This document shows, in pieces, positions 7,955 to 15,837 of a stretch of 57,945 nucleotides of DNA (position 1 is its first letter; every line of letters starts with the position of its first letter). Location of the stretch: contig CADAVI010000016.1 of the NCBI GenBank assembly GCA_902791295.1, forward strand, positions 1 through 57,945. Direction: 5' to 3'. The notes under the pieces were generated by a model. It worked only from the letters and a program-made list of their open reading frames with translations. It was not told the origin of the DNA and did not search any database. Made by a program: the position numbers and the translations under genes. This stretch comes from an uncultured Bacteroidales bacterium. Its GTDB lineage: Bacteria; Bacteroidota; Bacteroidia; Bacteroidales; Bacteroidaceae.

Positions 7955-8134
7955 TTTAACGTGAGTTCGACGAAATTTATTCAGAATAGAGTAAGCTGAT
8001 TATCAAATACTCTGACGACTTGTATAGACGGTTTCTTGGGGAAGTAGCAGTAGGCCGCAATCGCCCCCAATAGGTTGGCTGCGAAGTTGCAGACAGACCT
8101 GTGTCTTGAGTGTTCACGTCGAACTCACGTTAAA
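7955..8134. mobile_element. Internally deleted IS element (MITE-like), 180 bp
   Basis: The ends are a perfect 18-bp inverted repeat: TTTAACGTGAGTTCGACG at 7955-7972 and its exact complement at 8117-8134. Between them is only the end of a transposase gene, so nearly the whole element has been lost while both ends are kept. TTAA is present at both margins and could be part of the repeat or of a target duplication. It might still be moved by a related transposase supplied elsewhere. Confidence 0.75.
7981..8118 (-). pseudogene. Transposase C-terminal remnant (DDE type, IS982- or IS4-like)
   Basis: Reading the minus strand gives a 45-codon open frame ending in TGA at 7981-7983, with [11 protein letters not shown], then [18 protein letters not shown] and a short tail ending NQLTLF. 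This is the typical last segment of a DDE transposase (the RHRS...NF...AAY...KKP pattern), which I assign to IS982- or IS4-like families from memory. It is fused at once to the opposite terminal repeat; the rest of the gene is deleted. Confidence 0.65.
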
Positions 8135-8241
8135 CCAACAACATCTTTCTCACTTTTTCGCCCCCCAAAAAGCAAATTTAATCATTTACACGGTTTAAAT
8201 CTGTAAGGAAAGCGAAAAAAAGAATTGTCTGAAGGAAAATG

Positions 8242-8326
8242 TGCCCGGAACGGGACTCGAACCCGTACGACCGCAATGGTCAAGGGATTTTAAGTCCCTC
8301 GTGTCTACCAATTCCACCATCTGGGC
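8242..8326 (-). tRNA. tRNA-Leu (TAA anticodon)
   Basis: An 85-nt class II cloverleaf on the minus strand: anticodon loop CTTAAAA (anticodon TAA at 8290-8292), a long variable arm with GACC/GGTC, and T-arm ACGGG-TTCGAGT-CCCGT. No CCA is encoded. The acceptor stem GCCCAGA with TCCGGGC has an A5.C68 mismatch; a G at position 5 would restore pairing. The 5' end abuts and overlaps the perM-like reading frame, so it has no independent promoter in sight and is probably processed from the rsmI-perM transcript. Confidence 0.93.
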
Positions 8327-9338
8327 AGAAGCACGGCACGATGAAACCCAACAGGCAACCCCACACCGAGAGCGAGAGCAGGATGACGGCAGGATTCATA
8401 CCCATGGCGCGGCCCATAATCTTCGGCGTGAGCACCATATCCTGAAGCGTCTGCACAATGACAAAAACCACGGCGCAGAGACCGATAATCACCCAAAAAC
8501 TCTCTCCCGTGTCCGAAGCCTTCAGAAGCGCCAGCACCGTGACGGGCACAATGCCTATCATCTGGAGGTAGGGCACCATGTTGAGCAGACCGATAAACAG
8601 GCCCACACCGACAGCCATAGGCAGACCAACAATGGAGAAACCGATGGCAAAACCAATGCCTACAAGCAGAGCTATCAGACCCTGACCGCGGAAATAGCGG
8701 TTCATCCTGTCCTGAACCTCAGCCAAGAGTTGTACGACAGCCGGACGGTTATCCCTGGGAATGAGGCGCTGCCAACCTTCAGAAAAGGTCTCATAGTCCA
8801 AGAGGATAAAGAAGAAGTAGAGGAACACCACGAAGACATTGACTACGCCGATGAGAATCTGCGCCGTCTGCGACAGCAGTTCCCATGTCTGCAGGGCAAT
8901 ATAGCGAAATGCATCCACCGTGCCGTCGTGCTCCAGGACCTTCAGCATCTTGCGCTGCATCTCCTCGTTTTGCACCACAGCCTGAATCTGCTCGTAGATA
9001 TTGTTCTCGCCTATCCATTTCTGCACGACAAGCAGCACGTCATCGGTCAGACGCGACACCTCGCGCACCATGGGCGGCACGGTGAGTACCACCAAAAGCG
9101 TCACCACGGAAAGTACCAGCAATATGGCCACCAAAATGCTCACAACACGCCAGCGAAGATGACAGCGACGCTCCAGGAAGATGACCAGAGGATAGGTGAA
9201 ATAAGCCAGCACCCAAGCCAGGAAGAACTGCCACAGCACACCGCTGAGCGTATCGAGCAAAGTGTATACGATGAAGAAGCCGAGCACCGTCAGCGCCCAA
9301 CGCACCACTCTGTCGAAAGTAATCTCGCCCTGCAGCAT
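8280..9338 (-). CDS. AI-2E/PerM family permease, 3' end replaced by tRNA-Leu sequence
   Basis: A 352-residue reading frame of the AI-2E (PerM/YdiK) transporter family with N-terminal helix pairs, a soluble middle segment and the family's C-terminal membrane block (GLPMAVGVGLFIGLLNMVPYLQMIG and the TPKIMGRAMGMNPAVILLSLSVWG region). After LLGFI the normal last helices and tail are absent: the final 18 codons (VPCFC... to GLKIP) are mostly read through the 5' half of tRNA-Leu, with the stop inside the tRNA at 8280. From family knowledge roughly 30-40 residues are missing. It may be inactive or partly active. It is the third gene of the rsmI run; substrate unknown. Confidence 0.85.
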   Translation of the reverse strand: MLQGEITFDRVVRWALTVLGFFIVYTLLDTLSGVLWQFFLAWVLAYFTYPLVIFLERRCHLRWRVVSILVAILLVLSVVTLLVVLTVPPMVREVSRLTDDVLLVVQKWIGENNIYEQIQAVVQNEEMQRKMLKVLEHDGTVDAFRYIALQTWELLSQTAQILIGVVNVFVVFLYFFFILLDYETFSEGWQRLIPRDNRPAVVQLLAEVQDRMNRYFRGQGLIALLVGIGFAIGFSIVGLPMAVGVGLFIGLLNMVPYLQMIGIVPVTVLALLKASDTGESFWVIIGLCAVVFVIVQTLQDMVLTPKIMGRAMGMNPAVILLSLSVWGCLLGFIVPCFCPDGGIGRHEGLKIP

Positions 9339-9367
9339 GTTTCCGCTCCTATTTTACGTTGAAACCG

Positions 9368-10219
9368 TTATTTTACCTGCACCACGAGGAAGCGGCTCAC
9401 GCTCCAGAACTTCCGGGTGTTAAGGATGTGCAACTCATATTCGCCGTTATCGTTCTTGCTCAGACGGTAGGAACCGGCGGGATGTGTGGTGAGCATCTTG
9501 GCGCTCTTGGAATAGAACTTGATGTTCTGCGTCTGACGGATGTCCACCTTGGTGAAATAGTCGGTAGCAAAATCATCGGAGCGGAGCACCTCACCCTTCT
9601 GCAGAATCTTCTGCTCGGTGAGTTCGGACTTGGTGCCGAAGACAAACCAAGCGGTGTTGAGATCCTGCTCCTGAGCCGCCATGGTGGCAGCCTGCTGCTG
9701 ATTCTGTGCCGTGAGCTCGCTGACATTGGTGCTGAGCGAGGCGATGGAATCGGTCTGATGCTCAATAACGATATTCTTTTCGGCCAATTGGGCTTCGAGT
9801 TCCTGAATACGTGCAGCCTGCTCCTTCACCTGTTGCTCAAGGGCAGCCACAGTCTTCTGCAGTTTTTCCACATTGACGCTGGACGACTGCAACTTCTGTT
9901 TGAGTTGGGCAATGAGTTCGCGTTGGCGCTGCATCGTCTCCTCAATATACTGCATGTTCTCGCGGATGATGGCCTTGTTGCCGGGCGCCTCCACATTGCC
10001 GTCAGCCACAGCCACACGACCCTCGGCCTGATTAATGCGGCTGATGCCTTCCTGAACCTCGTAGAACGTGCCCATCAGGTCGTTCAACTCGCCGTCTTTG
10101 GCGTTGATAACGGCTTGCAAAGAGTCGCGCTGCTGCTGGAATGCATCCCCTCCGGCCTTACGGTTACTGCAGGCGGAAGCCATAAGCACCAAACCTGCCA
10201 TCAAAAGCAACTTCTTCAT
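9368..10219 (-). CDS. Coiled-coil lipoprotein of unknown function
   Basis: A 283-residue protein with a lipoprotein signal (LMASAC, Cys17), so it is probably anchored in the envelope. Residues about 25-195 are heptad-rich and strongly predicted coiled coil (EKLQKTVAALEQQVKEQAAR and onward). The C-terminal part (about 200-283) is a small folded domain with VFGTKSEL and a conserved-looking FWSVSRFLVV end. The same protein accompanies rsmI in many Bacteroidetes, by my recollection, but no function is known to me. Its ATG overlaps the rsmI stop by four bases. Confidence 0.8.
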   Translation of the reverse strand: MKKLLLMAGLVLMASACSNRKAGGDAFQQQRDSLQAVINAKDGELNDLMGTFYEVQEGISRINQAEGRVAVADGNVEAPGNKAIIRENMQYIEETMQRQRELIAQLKQKLQSSSVNVEKLQKTVAALEQQVKEQAARIQELEAQLAEKNIVIEHQTDSIASLSTNVSELTAQNQQQAATMAAQEQDLNTAWFVFGTKSELTEQKILQKGEVLRSDDFATDYFTKVDIRQTQNIKFYSKSAKMLTTHPAGSYRLSKNDNGEYELHILNTRKFWSVSRFLVVQVK

Positions 10220-10878
10220 AATCCTTCTACTACTATTACGAACTCGCCCTTGGGCTCGTTCTCTTTAAAATGATTAAGCACCTCACTGAGGGTGCCCCTT
10301 ACACTCTCTTCATGCACCTTGGAAATCTCGCGGCACACAGAGCACTGACGCTCCGGGCCGAACACCTCCTGAAACTGCTCCAACGCCTTCACCACACGGT
10401 GCGGACTCTCGTAGAAAACCATGGTGCGCGTCTCCTCGCGCAGAGCATTGAGTCTGGTCTGGCGACCCTTCTTCTGGGGCAGGAAGCCCTCGAAACAGAA
10501 GCGGTCGCAGGGCAAACCGCTGGAGACCAGCGCGGGGACAAAGGCTGTCGCTCCGGGCAGCGTCTGCACCTCAATGCCCGCCTTGACGGCTTCACGGGTG
10601 ACCAAAAATCCGGGGTCGGAGATTCCGGGAGTACCTGCATCCGAAACCACCGCTATGGTCTCGCCCGCCTTGAGCCGCTCAACGACAGAGGCCACCGTGT
10701 GATGCTCGTTGAACTTGTGGTAAGAAAGCATCGGCCGACGAATGTCGAAGTGCCGCAGCAGGTTACCGCTCGTTCGGGTGTCCTCCGCCAGAATGAGGTC
10801 TGCCTCTTTCAAAACACGGAGGGCTCTCATAGTGATATCCTCCATGTTTCCGACGGGAGTAGGTACCAGGTACAACAT
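10216..10878 (-). CDS. rsmI: 16S rRNA (cytidine1402-2'-O)-methyltransferase RsmI
   Basis: A 220-residue SAM-dependent methyltransferase of the tetrapyrrole-methylase fold that 2'-O-methylates C1402 in the ribosomal decoding centre. Motifs: LYLVPTPVGNMEDITMRAL at the N-terminus, AEDTRTSGNLLRH (about 35-47), VSDAGTPGISDPG (78-90), LPGATAFVPALVSSGLP (about 106-122), YESPHRV and a terminal GEFVIVVEG. It is shorter than E. coli RsmI (which has a C-terminal extension), as usual in Bacteroidetes. The start at 10878 matches the family N-terminus and lies only about ten bases from the -7 box, so the leader must be a few nucleotides or absent. Confidence 0.95.
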   Translation of the reverse strand: MLYLVPTPVGNMEDITMRALRVLKEADLILAEDTRTSGNLLRHFDIRRPMLSYHKFNEHHTVASVVERLKAGETIAVVSDAGTPGISDPGFLVTREAVKAGIEVQTLPGATAFVPALVSSGLPCDRFCFEGFLPQKKGRQTRLNALREETRTMVFYESPHRVVKALEQFQEVFGPERQCSVCREISKVHEESVRGTLSEVLNHFKENEPKGEFVIVVEGL

Positions 10879-10888
10879 TTACAGACGC

Positions 10889-10896
10889 AAAAGTAC
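10889..10896 (-). promoter_or_regulatory. -7 box (TACTTTTG) for rsmI
   Basis: Minus-strand TACTTTTG is followed by only ten bases before the rsmI ATG. With initiation five to seven bases after the box, the mRNA would be nearly leaderless. Confidence 0.65.
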
Positions 10897-10946
10897 GACA
10901 TTTTAGCGATAAGAACGAGGATAACGACAACTTTTTTCGCTGAACA

Positions 10947-10978
10947 CTTGAAATTTTTGAAGTTTTTCACTATTTTTG
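10947..10978 (+). promoter_or_regulatory. Promoter of hflX: CTTG ... TATTTTTG
   Basis: TATTTTTG at 10971-10978 fits TAnnTTTG, and CTTG at 10947-10950 lies exactly 20 bases upstream as a -33 element. The TTG inside the -7 box is in frame with hflX and should not be taken as its start. Confidence 0.65.
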
Positions 10979-10996
10979 CACAAGAAATCACAACAT

Positions 10997-12265
10997 ATGC
11001 GACGATACAACTCCAGCCGAAGCGCTTTACCTTTTGAAGACGGCATGAGCCAGGTGGTCTCCCGCGAGGCCACCGAGGAGGGTGTGGAACGCGCTGTGCT
11101 GGTGGGCATCATCACCCCGCAACAGGACGAGCGACACACCAACGAATACCTGGACGAGTTGGCCTTCCTGGCCGAAACGGCCGGGGCCGTCACCGCCAAG
11201 CGCTTTACGCAGCGGCTCAACGGCCCCTCCTCCGTGACCTATTTGGGCATCGGCAAGCTACAGGAAATCAGGCGTTATATTGAAGAAGAGGAAGAAGCAG
11301 AGAGGAGCGTGGACATGGTCATCTTCGACGACGAACTCTCGGCCAAGCAGCTGCGCAACATTGAGCAGGAACTCAAAGTGAAAATCCTCGACCGCACCAA
11401 CCTCATCCTCGACATCTTCGCCATGAGGGCCCAGACGGCCCACGCCAAGACACAGGTGGAGTTGGCGCAATACCGCTATATGTTGCCACGACTGCAGCGT
11501 CTGTGGACTCATCTGGAGCGCCAGAGAGGCGGCAGCGTGGGACTGCGCGGACCGGGCGAGACACAACTTGAGATGGACCGCCGCATCATCCTCAACCGCA
11601 TGGCGCTGCTCAAGCAACGCCTGGCCGACATCGACCGCCAGAAGACCACACAGCGGCAAGGCCGCGGGCGCATGATACGCGTGGCTTTGGTGGGCTACAC
11701 CAACGTGGGCAAATCAACACTGATGAACCTCCTGGCCAAGAGCGAGGTATTCGCTGAGAACAAGCTCTTCGCCACCCTCGACACCACCGTACGCAAGGTC
11801 ATCATCGACAACCTGCCCTTCCTGCTCTCCGACACAGTGGGCTTCATCCGCAAACTGCCCCACGACCTGGTGGAATCGTTCAAATCCACGCTGGACGAGG
11901 TGCGTGAAGCCGATTTGTTGCTCCACGTCGTGGACATTTCGCACCCCGACTTCGAGAGTCAGATCGAGGTGGTAGAGAAAACGCTGGCTGATCTGGGGTG
12001 TGCCGACAAGCCCTCCATGATTGTCTTCAATAAAACCGACGCCTACCACTGGGTGGAAAAAGACGAGAGCGACCTCACACCGGAAACCCGGGAGAACATC
12101 CCCCTCTCACGCCTCATCCACACCTGGATGGCACGCACCTATGGCGACTGCATCTTCATCTCCGCCAAGGAGAAGCAGAACTTCGACACGCTCAAGCAGG
12201 TGCTCTACAACAAGGTGCGCCAGCTCCACGTGCAGAAGTATCCTTACAACGACTTCCTCTATTGA
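10997..12265 (+). CDS. hflX: Ribosome-associated GTPase HflX
   Basis: A 422-residue GTPase that binds ribosomes and splits stalled 70S particles under stress. The N-terminal HflX domain carries YLDELAFLAETAGA and the nucleotide-binding SSVTYLGIGKLQEI; the conserved GLRGPGETQLEMDRR linker follows; the G domain has GYTNVGKS (around 233), DTVGFIRKLPHDLVESFKST and NKTD. The ATG at 10997 is preferred over the in-frame TTG at 10976, which sits inside the -7 box. It is divergent from rsmI. The stop codon lies inside a 7-bp tandem repeat that fills the gap to the fumarase gene. Confidence 0.95.
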   Translation: MRRYNSSRSALPFEDGMSQVVSREATEEGVERAVLVGIITPQQDERHTNEYLDELAFLAETAGAVTAKRFTQRLNGPSSVTYLGIGKLQEIRRYIEEEEEAERSVDMVIFDDELSAKQLRNIEQELKVKILDRTNLILDIFAMRAQTAHAKTQVELAQYRYMLPRLQRLWTHLERQRGGSVGLRGPGETQLEMDRRIILNRMALLKQRLADIDRQKTTQRQGRGRMIRVALVGYTNVGKSTLMNLLAKSEVFAENKLFATLDTTVRKVIIDNLPFLLSDTVGFIRKLPHDLVESFKSTLDEVREADLLLHVVDISHPDFESQIEVVEKTLADLGCADKPSMIVFNKTDAYHWVEKDESDLTPETRENIPLSRLIHTWMARTYGDCIFISAKEKQNFDTLKQVLYNKVRQLHVQKYPYNDFLY

Positions 12266-12302
12266 CCATTGAACATTGACCGTTGAACATTTTACATTTA
12301 AT
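12261..12302. repeat. 7-bp tandem repeat (ATTGAAC-like), about six copies
   Basis: Consecutive heptamers from 12261 read ATTGACC, ATTGAAC, ATTGACC, GTTGAAC, ATTTTAC, ATTTAAT. The first contains the hflX stop codon (TGA at 12263-12265) and the array decays toward the fumarase start. Confidence 0.75.
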
Positions 12303-12318
12303 ATTATAATAATAAGCT

Positions 12319-13968
12319 ATGGCTAACGTTCCTTTCAAGTACGCCCCCATGTTCCAGAAGGGCGAGGACAAGACCGAATACCGGCTGTTGTCCAAAGAAG
12401 GGGTCACCGTCAGCAGTTTTGAAGGCAAGGAGATTGTCAAGGTGTCTCCCGAAGCCCTCACACTGCTGGCCCAACAGGCCTTCCACGACGTAGAGTTCAT
12501 GCTGCGCCGCGAGCACAACCTGCAGGTGGCCAAGATTCTCTCCGACCCCGAAGCCTCGGAGAACGACAAGTATGTAGCGCTGCAGTTCCTGCGCAACGCT
12601 GAGACTGCCGCCAAAGGCATCCTGCCTTTCTGTCAGGACACCGGCACCGCCATCATCCACGGCGAAAAGGGACAGCAGATATGGACCGGATTCGAGGACG
12701 AGGAGGCTCTCTCCAAGGGTGTCTATAACACCTACACAGAGGATAATCTGCGCTATTCGCAGAACGCCCCCCTCAACATGTATGACGAGGTGAACACCAA
12801 ATGCAACCTCCCTGCACAGATTGACATCGAAGCCACGGAAGGTGCGGAATACCGCTTCGTCATGGTGGCCAAGGGCGGAGGCTCGGCCAATAAGACCTAC
12901 TTCTACCCCATGACCAAAGCCACCATCCAAAACGAGGGTACACTGCTGCCTTTCCTTGTAGAAGAAATGAAGCATCTGGGCACGGCAGCCTGCCCGCCCT
13001 ACCACATTGCATTCGTCATCGGCGGCACATCAGCCGAGAAGAACTTGCTCACGGTGAAGCTGGCCTCCATCAAATACTACGATGACCTGCCCACCACGGG
13101 CGATGAAACCGGTCGAGCCTTCCGCGACACCGACCTGGAGCAGAAACTGCTCAAGGAGGCATACAAGATTGGCCTCGGTGCGCAGTTCGGCGGCAAATAT
13201 CTGGCTCATGACATCCGCGTGATTCGTCTGCCCCGCCACGGAGCCTCCTGTCCCATCGGCATGGGCGTCTCCTGCTCCGCCGACCGCAACATCAAGGCCA
13301 AGATTAACCGCGACGGCATCTGGTTGGAGAAGATGGACGCCAACCCCACGGAGCTGATTCCGGAATCTCTGCGCAAGCCCGGCGAAGGCGGCAAGGGCAT
13401 CGAAATCGACCTGGACAAGGGCATTGACGCCGTACGTCAGGAACTGACCAAGTATCCCGTCTCTACGCGCGTAAATCTTAAAGGTACTATCATCGTGGCT
13501 CGCGACATCGCTCACGCCAAACTCAAGGCCCGTCTGGATGCCGGCGAAGGCATGCCCCAATACTTCAAGGACTATCCCGTGCTCTACGCCGGTCCGGCCA
13601 AGACGCCGGAAGGCTATCCCTGCGGCTCGATGGGTCCCACCACAGCCAACCGCATGGACCCCTACGTAGACGAGTTCATGGACAACGGAGCCTCTCTGGT
13701 GATGATCGCCAAGGGCAACCGCACCCAACAGGTGACCGATGCCTGCAAGAAGCACGGCGGCTTCTATCTGGGCACCATCGGCGGTGTGGCCGCAGTGCTC
13801 TCACAATCGAGCATCAAGAGCATCGAGTGCGTGGAATATCCCGAACTCGGTATGGAAGCCATCTGGAAGATCAAGGTGGAAGACTTCCCCGCTTTCATCC
13901 TGGTGGACGACAAGGGCAACGACTTTTTCAAGCAGCTCAAGCCCTGCTCCGGTTGCACAATACTCTAA
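12319..13968 (+). CDS. fumB: Class I fumarate hydratase (iron-sulfur)
   Basis: A 549-residue [4Fe-4S] fumarase catalysing fumarate to malate (and back), a full-length fusion of the alpha- and beta-type domains like E. coli FumA/FumB. The three cluster ligands fall at Cys105 (PFCQDTGT), Cys225 (TAACPPYH) and Cys319 (MGVSCSADR), matching the spacing known for the enzyme. In anaerobic Bacteroidales it serves the reductive branch toward fumarate respiration and succinate. It starts 53 bases after hflX and may share its transcript; no separate -7 box was seen. The symbol could equally be fumA. Confidence 0.95.
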   Translation: MANVPFKYAPMFQKGEDKTEYRLLSKEGVTVSSFEGKEIVKVSPEALTLLAQQAFHDVEFMLRREHNLQVAKILSDPEASENDKYVALQFLRNAETAAKGILPFCQDTGTAIIHGEKGQQIWTGFEDEEALSKGVYNTYTEDNLRYSQNAPLNMYDEVNTKCNLPAQIDIEATEGAEYRFVMVAKGGGSANKTYFYPMTKATIQNEGTLLPFLVEEMKHLGTAACPPYHIAFVIGGTSAEKNLLTVKLASIKYYDDLPTTGDETGRAFRDTDLEQKLLKEAYKIGLGAQFGGKYLAHDIRVIRLPRHGASCPIGMGVSCSADRNIKAKINRDGIWLEKMDANPTELIPESLRKPGEGGKGIEIDLDKGIDAVRQELTKYPVSTRVNLKGTIIVARDIAHAKLKARLDAGEGMPQYFKDYPVLYAGPAKTPEGYPCGSMGPTTANRMDPYVDEFMDNGASLVMIAKGNRTQQVTDACKKHGGFYLGTIGGVAAVLSQSSIKSIECVEYPELGMEAIWKIKVEDFPAFILVDDKGNDFFKQLKPCSGCTIL

Positions 13969-14038
13969 AAATGTACGAAAATCCGTCCTTAAGCAAAAAT
14001 AATTCAGGTCAACGGGCGGAGAGTTCTCAAAAATTTCG

Positions 14039-14046
14039 TACTTTTG
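14039..14046 (+). promoter_or_regulatory. -7 box (TACTTTTG) for tRNA-Lys
   Basis: TACTTTTG lies 35 bases before the tRNA-Lys 5' end. The leader between them holds a small hairpin (GCTAAT 14052-14057 with ATTAGC 14065-14070). Confidence 0.65.
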
Positions 14047-14081
14047 CACCCGCTAATGAAAAAAATTAGCATTTTGAGGTT

Positions 14082-14157
14082 GACTCGCTAGCTCAGTTGG
14101 TAGAGCACATCACTTTTAATGATGGGGTCTCGGGTTCGAACCCCGAGCGGGTTACCA
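14082..14157 (+). tRNA. tRNA-Lys (TTT anticodon), CCA encoded
   Basis: Acceptor GACTCGC pairs with GCGGGTT (two G.U pairs); the anticodon stem CATCA/TGATG closes the loop CTTTTAA with anticodon TTT at 14115-14117; the T-arm is CGGGG-TTCGAAC-type. Discriminator A14154 is followed by an encoded CCA, unlike the Gln, Leu and Ser tRNA genes in this window. Confidence 0.96.
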
Positions 14158-14182
14158 AAAGAAATCTCGACTGTCCCGCCCA

Positions 14183-14638
14183 CTAATTGCGGTGGGTAGC
14201 GGAATAGTTGATGCGCAGTGCCCACGACTTACGGAGCACTTCCTTCACATCGGTGATGTAGCCCATCTGCGTGCGGACGTCAGCTTTGATGGAAATCGTC
14301 TGCTCGGCCTGGTTGGTCATGCCCTGACGCTCCTGAGCGACAAAGTCCATCACCTCGCGGGCTTCCGCATAACGGTCGTTCAGCTGAATACGTGTACCGG
14401 AACCCATCTGGGCGCGCAAGGCGTCGGTCGGGGGGCCGATGTAGATAAACGATACCGTGCTCTTCTTACCGAGCTTCTCCAATTCCGTACCCTGAGGCGT
14501 GGTAAACTTCACCTTAAGCGTTACCTCACGCATGGTGGTCACAATCATGAAGAAGAACAGAATGGTGAAGATCAAGTCAGGCAGAGACGAGGTGTTCATC
14601 TCCGGCATTTCGCGGCTTGCTTTTTTCTTGAATCCCAT
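14183..14638 (-). CDS. exbD: Biopolymer transport protein ExbD (second copy)
   Basis: A 151-residue ExbD/TolR protein, one of the stator components that couple proton flow to TonB. It has a short cytoplasmic N-terminus (KKKASREMPEMNTSSLPDLI), one membrane helix with the proton-carrying aspartate in LPDLIFTILFFFMIVTTM, and a periplasmic domain. It lies two bases after the preceding exbD and is the last gene of the exbB operon. Its stop converges on tRNA-Lys. Confidence 0.93.
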   Translation of the reverse strand: MGFKKKASREMPEMNTSSLPDLIFTILFFFMIVTTMREVTLKVKFTTPQGTELEKLGKKSTVSFIYIGPPTDALRAQMGSGTRIQLNDRYAEAREVMDFVAQERQGMTNQAEQTISIKADVRTQMGYITDVKEVLRKSWALRINYSATHRN

Positions 14639-14640
14639 AA

Positions 14641-15240
14641 TCAGTTTCCTCCATAATTTTTAGGTTCAGCCTCAGATATCTTCTGAGGATAATAGGTACG
14701 AACGGCGACCTGCTGCTCGTCAGTAAGGTTGGCGTATAGACGTCCGAACTTACGCTTGGACAAATCGTCGCGCAGTTCGTTGTAAGCTGCTACCAGCTCA
14801 TTCTGCACCTGGAAATAGACATCGTATGGCGTGCCACGGTCAGTCTGTACGGAAATCACATGCTTCTCGGTGACGGCACTGGCGCCCAGGAGGTCGATCT
14901 CCTTACCGAACTTCTCCGGCAGCTTGCTGGAGTTGTTGGGGTTGTCGATAAACTCCTTGGCCAGAGGCTTGAGTTGCTCCAAGGCGATATATTCACTAAT
15001 ATTACCCACCTTACACCACAACTGTCCTGCAGCATTGATACGTACATTCATCACGTTGCGTTCCTTGACATCGATTTGTGCATCCTCCTGGTCCTTGTCG
15101 GGCGGCTGGGGCAGACGACGGGCCAAACCCGTGTCCGTGTCCATACTCGTGGTCACCAGGAAGAAGATCAGCAGCATGAAGGAGATGTCGGCTGTTGAAC
15201 TGGTGTTCAGGCCCGGCATTTTCTTTTTCTTCTTTGCCAT
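14641..15240 (-). CDS. exbD: Biopolymer transport protein ExbD (first copy)
   Basis: A 199-residue ExbD/TolR protein: lysine-rich start (MAKKKKKMPGLNTSSTADI), a single helix with the conserved aspartate in TADISFMLLIFFLVTTSM, and a periplasmic domain longer than in the second copy. Two ExbD paralogues side by side are usual in Bacteroidetes TonB systems, where many SusC-like receptors must be energised. It follows the small membrane protein by 47 bases. Confidence 0.93.
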   Translation of the reverse strand: MAKKKKKMPGLNTSSTADISFMLLIFFLVTTSMDTDTGLARRLPQPPDKDQEDAQIDVKERNVMNVRINAAGQLWCKVGNISEYIALEQLKPLAKEFIDNPNNSSKLPEKFGKEIDLLGASAVTEKHVISVQTDRGTPYDVYFQVQNELVAAYNELRDDLSKRKFGRLYANLTDEQQVAVRTYYPQKISEAEPKNYGGN

Positions 15241-15287
15241 GTCTTTCTTTTGGTTTTTGACTTAAACGATGTTTTGTGAACGCTCTC

Positions 15288-15779
15288 TTACTTCTTCGTG
15301 GCTGTCTTGGTCAGATAACCGCTCATGGTGACACAAATGGCGCAAATGGCAACCAGCGTGAGGATGTACATGCTCCAGATGAACATATCCACAACAGTCA
15401 CCCAACCGCCGGTGGTCACTGTGCCGTCTGCAGCACGGAAGTCCTCCTCACCGATACCGAGCACGGCACCGATAACGAGACTTACAATGGTGATACAGCA
15501 GGTGAACATGACAATCTTGCCGCCGGGCACACCCGTGTAACTGGCAGAATCCACACCCTTGTTGCTTTGAGCGGTCTTCACTACAGACCATACCGTCAGT
15601 CCGGCCGTCAACAGCACGCAAGCGTACATGAGAAACAGCAACAGACTGGTGAACTGGGGAGCCACAAAGTCGCCGACATATTCATTGTCCCATCCCACGA
15701 AGAAGAACAGGAGGAATACGATGGCGCTAACGGCAATGACGCCCAGCATCACGTATTTTGATATTAATTGAGTTTTCAT
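15288..15779 (-). CDS. Small integral membrane protein in the exbB-exbD operon
   Basis: A 163-residue protein with four likely membrane helices (about 7-28, 41-65, 84-107 and 128-152). I do not recognise a named domain. The same type of protein lies between exbB and exbD in other Bacteroidetes, so a role in assembling or modulating the TonB motor is a fair inference from position only. It begins 58 bases after exbB, with no box of its own. Confidence 0.75.
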   Translation of the reverse strand: MKTQLISKYVMLGVIAVSAIVFLLFFFVGWDNEYVGDFVAPQFTSLLLFLMYACVLLTAGLTVWSVVKTAQSNKGVDSASYTGVPGGKIVMFTCCITIVSLVIGAVLGIGEEDFRAADGTVTTGGWVTVVDMFIWSMYILTLVAICAICVTMSGYLTKTATKK

Positions 15780-15837
15780 GATTCTTTACCTATTCTGTAA
15801 GGTTTATCCTTATTTTTAGAACAAGTCCGAAGCAATC

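Larger units (their letters stand above)
7728..8241. other. 514-base stretch without a protein gene
   Basis: It holds a 22-bp tandem repeat array, a perfect short-loop palindrome, a minus-strand promoter/hairpin/T-tract unit, and a 180-bp deleted insertion sequence with a transposase C-terminal remnant, in that order, and ends at tRNA-Leu. Each is listed separately. The remaining sequence (8135-8241) is AT-rich with no further feature that I can support. Confidence 0.8.

Noticed and set aside
14170..14200. CCCAC/GTGGG stem as a terminator for exbD or tRNA-Lys
   Set aside because: The five-base stem overlaps the end of exbD and has no T-run on either side.
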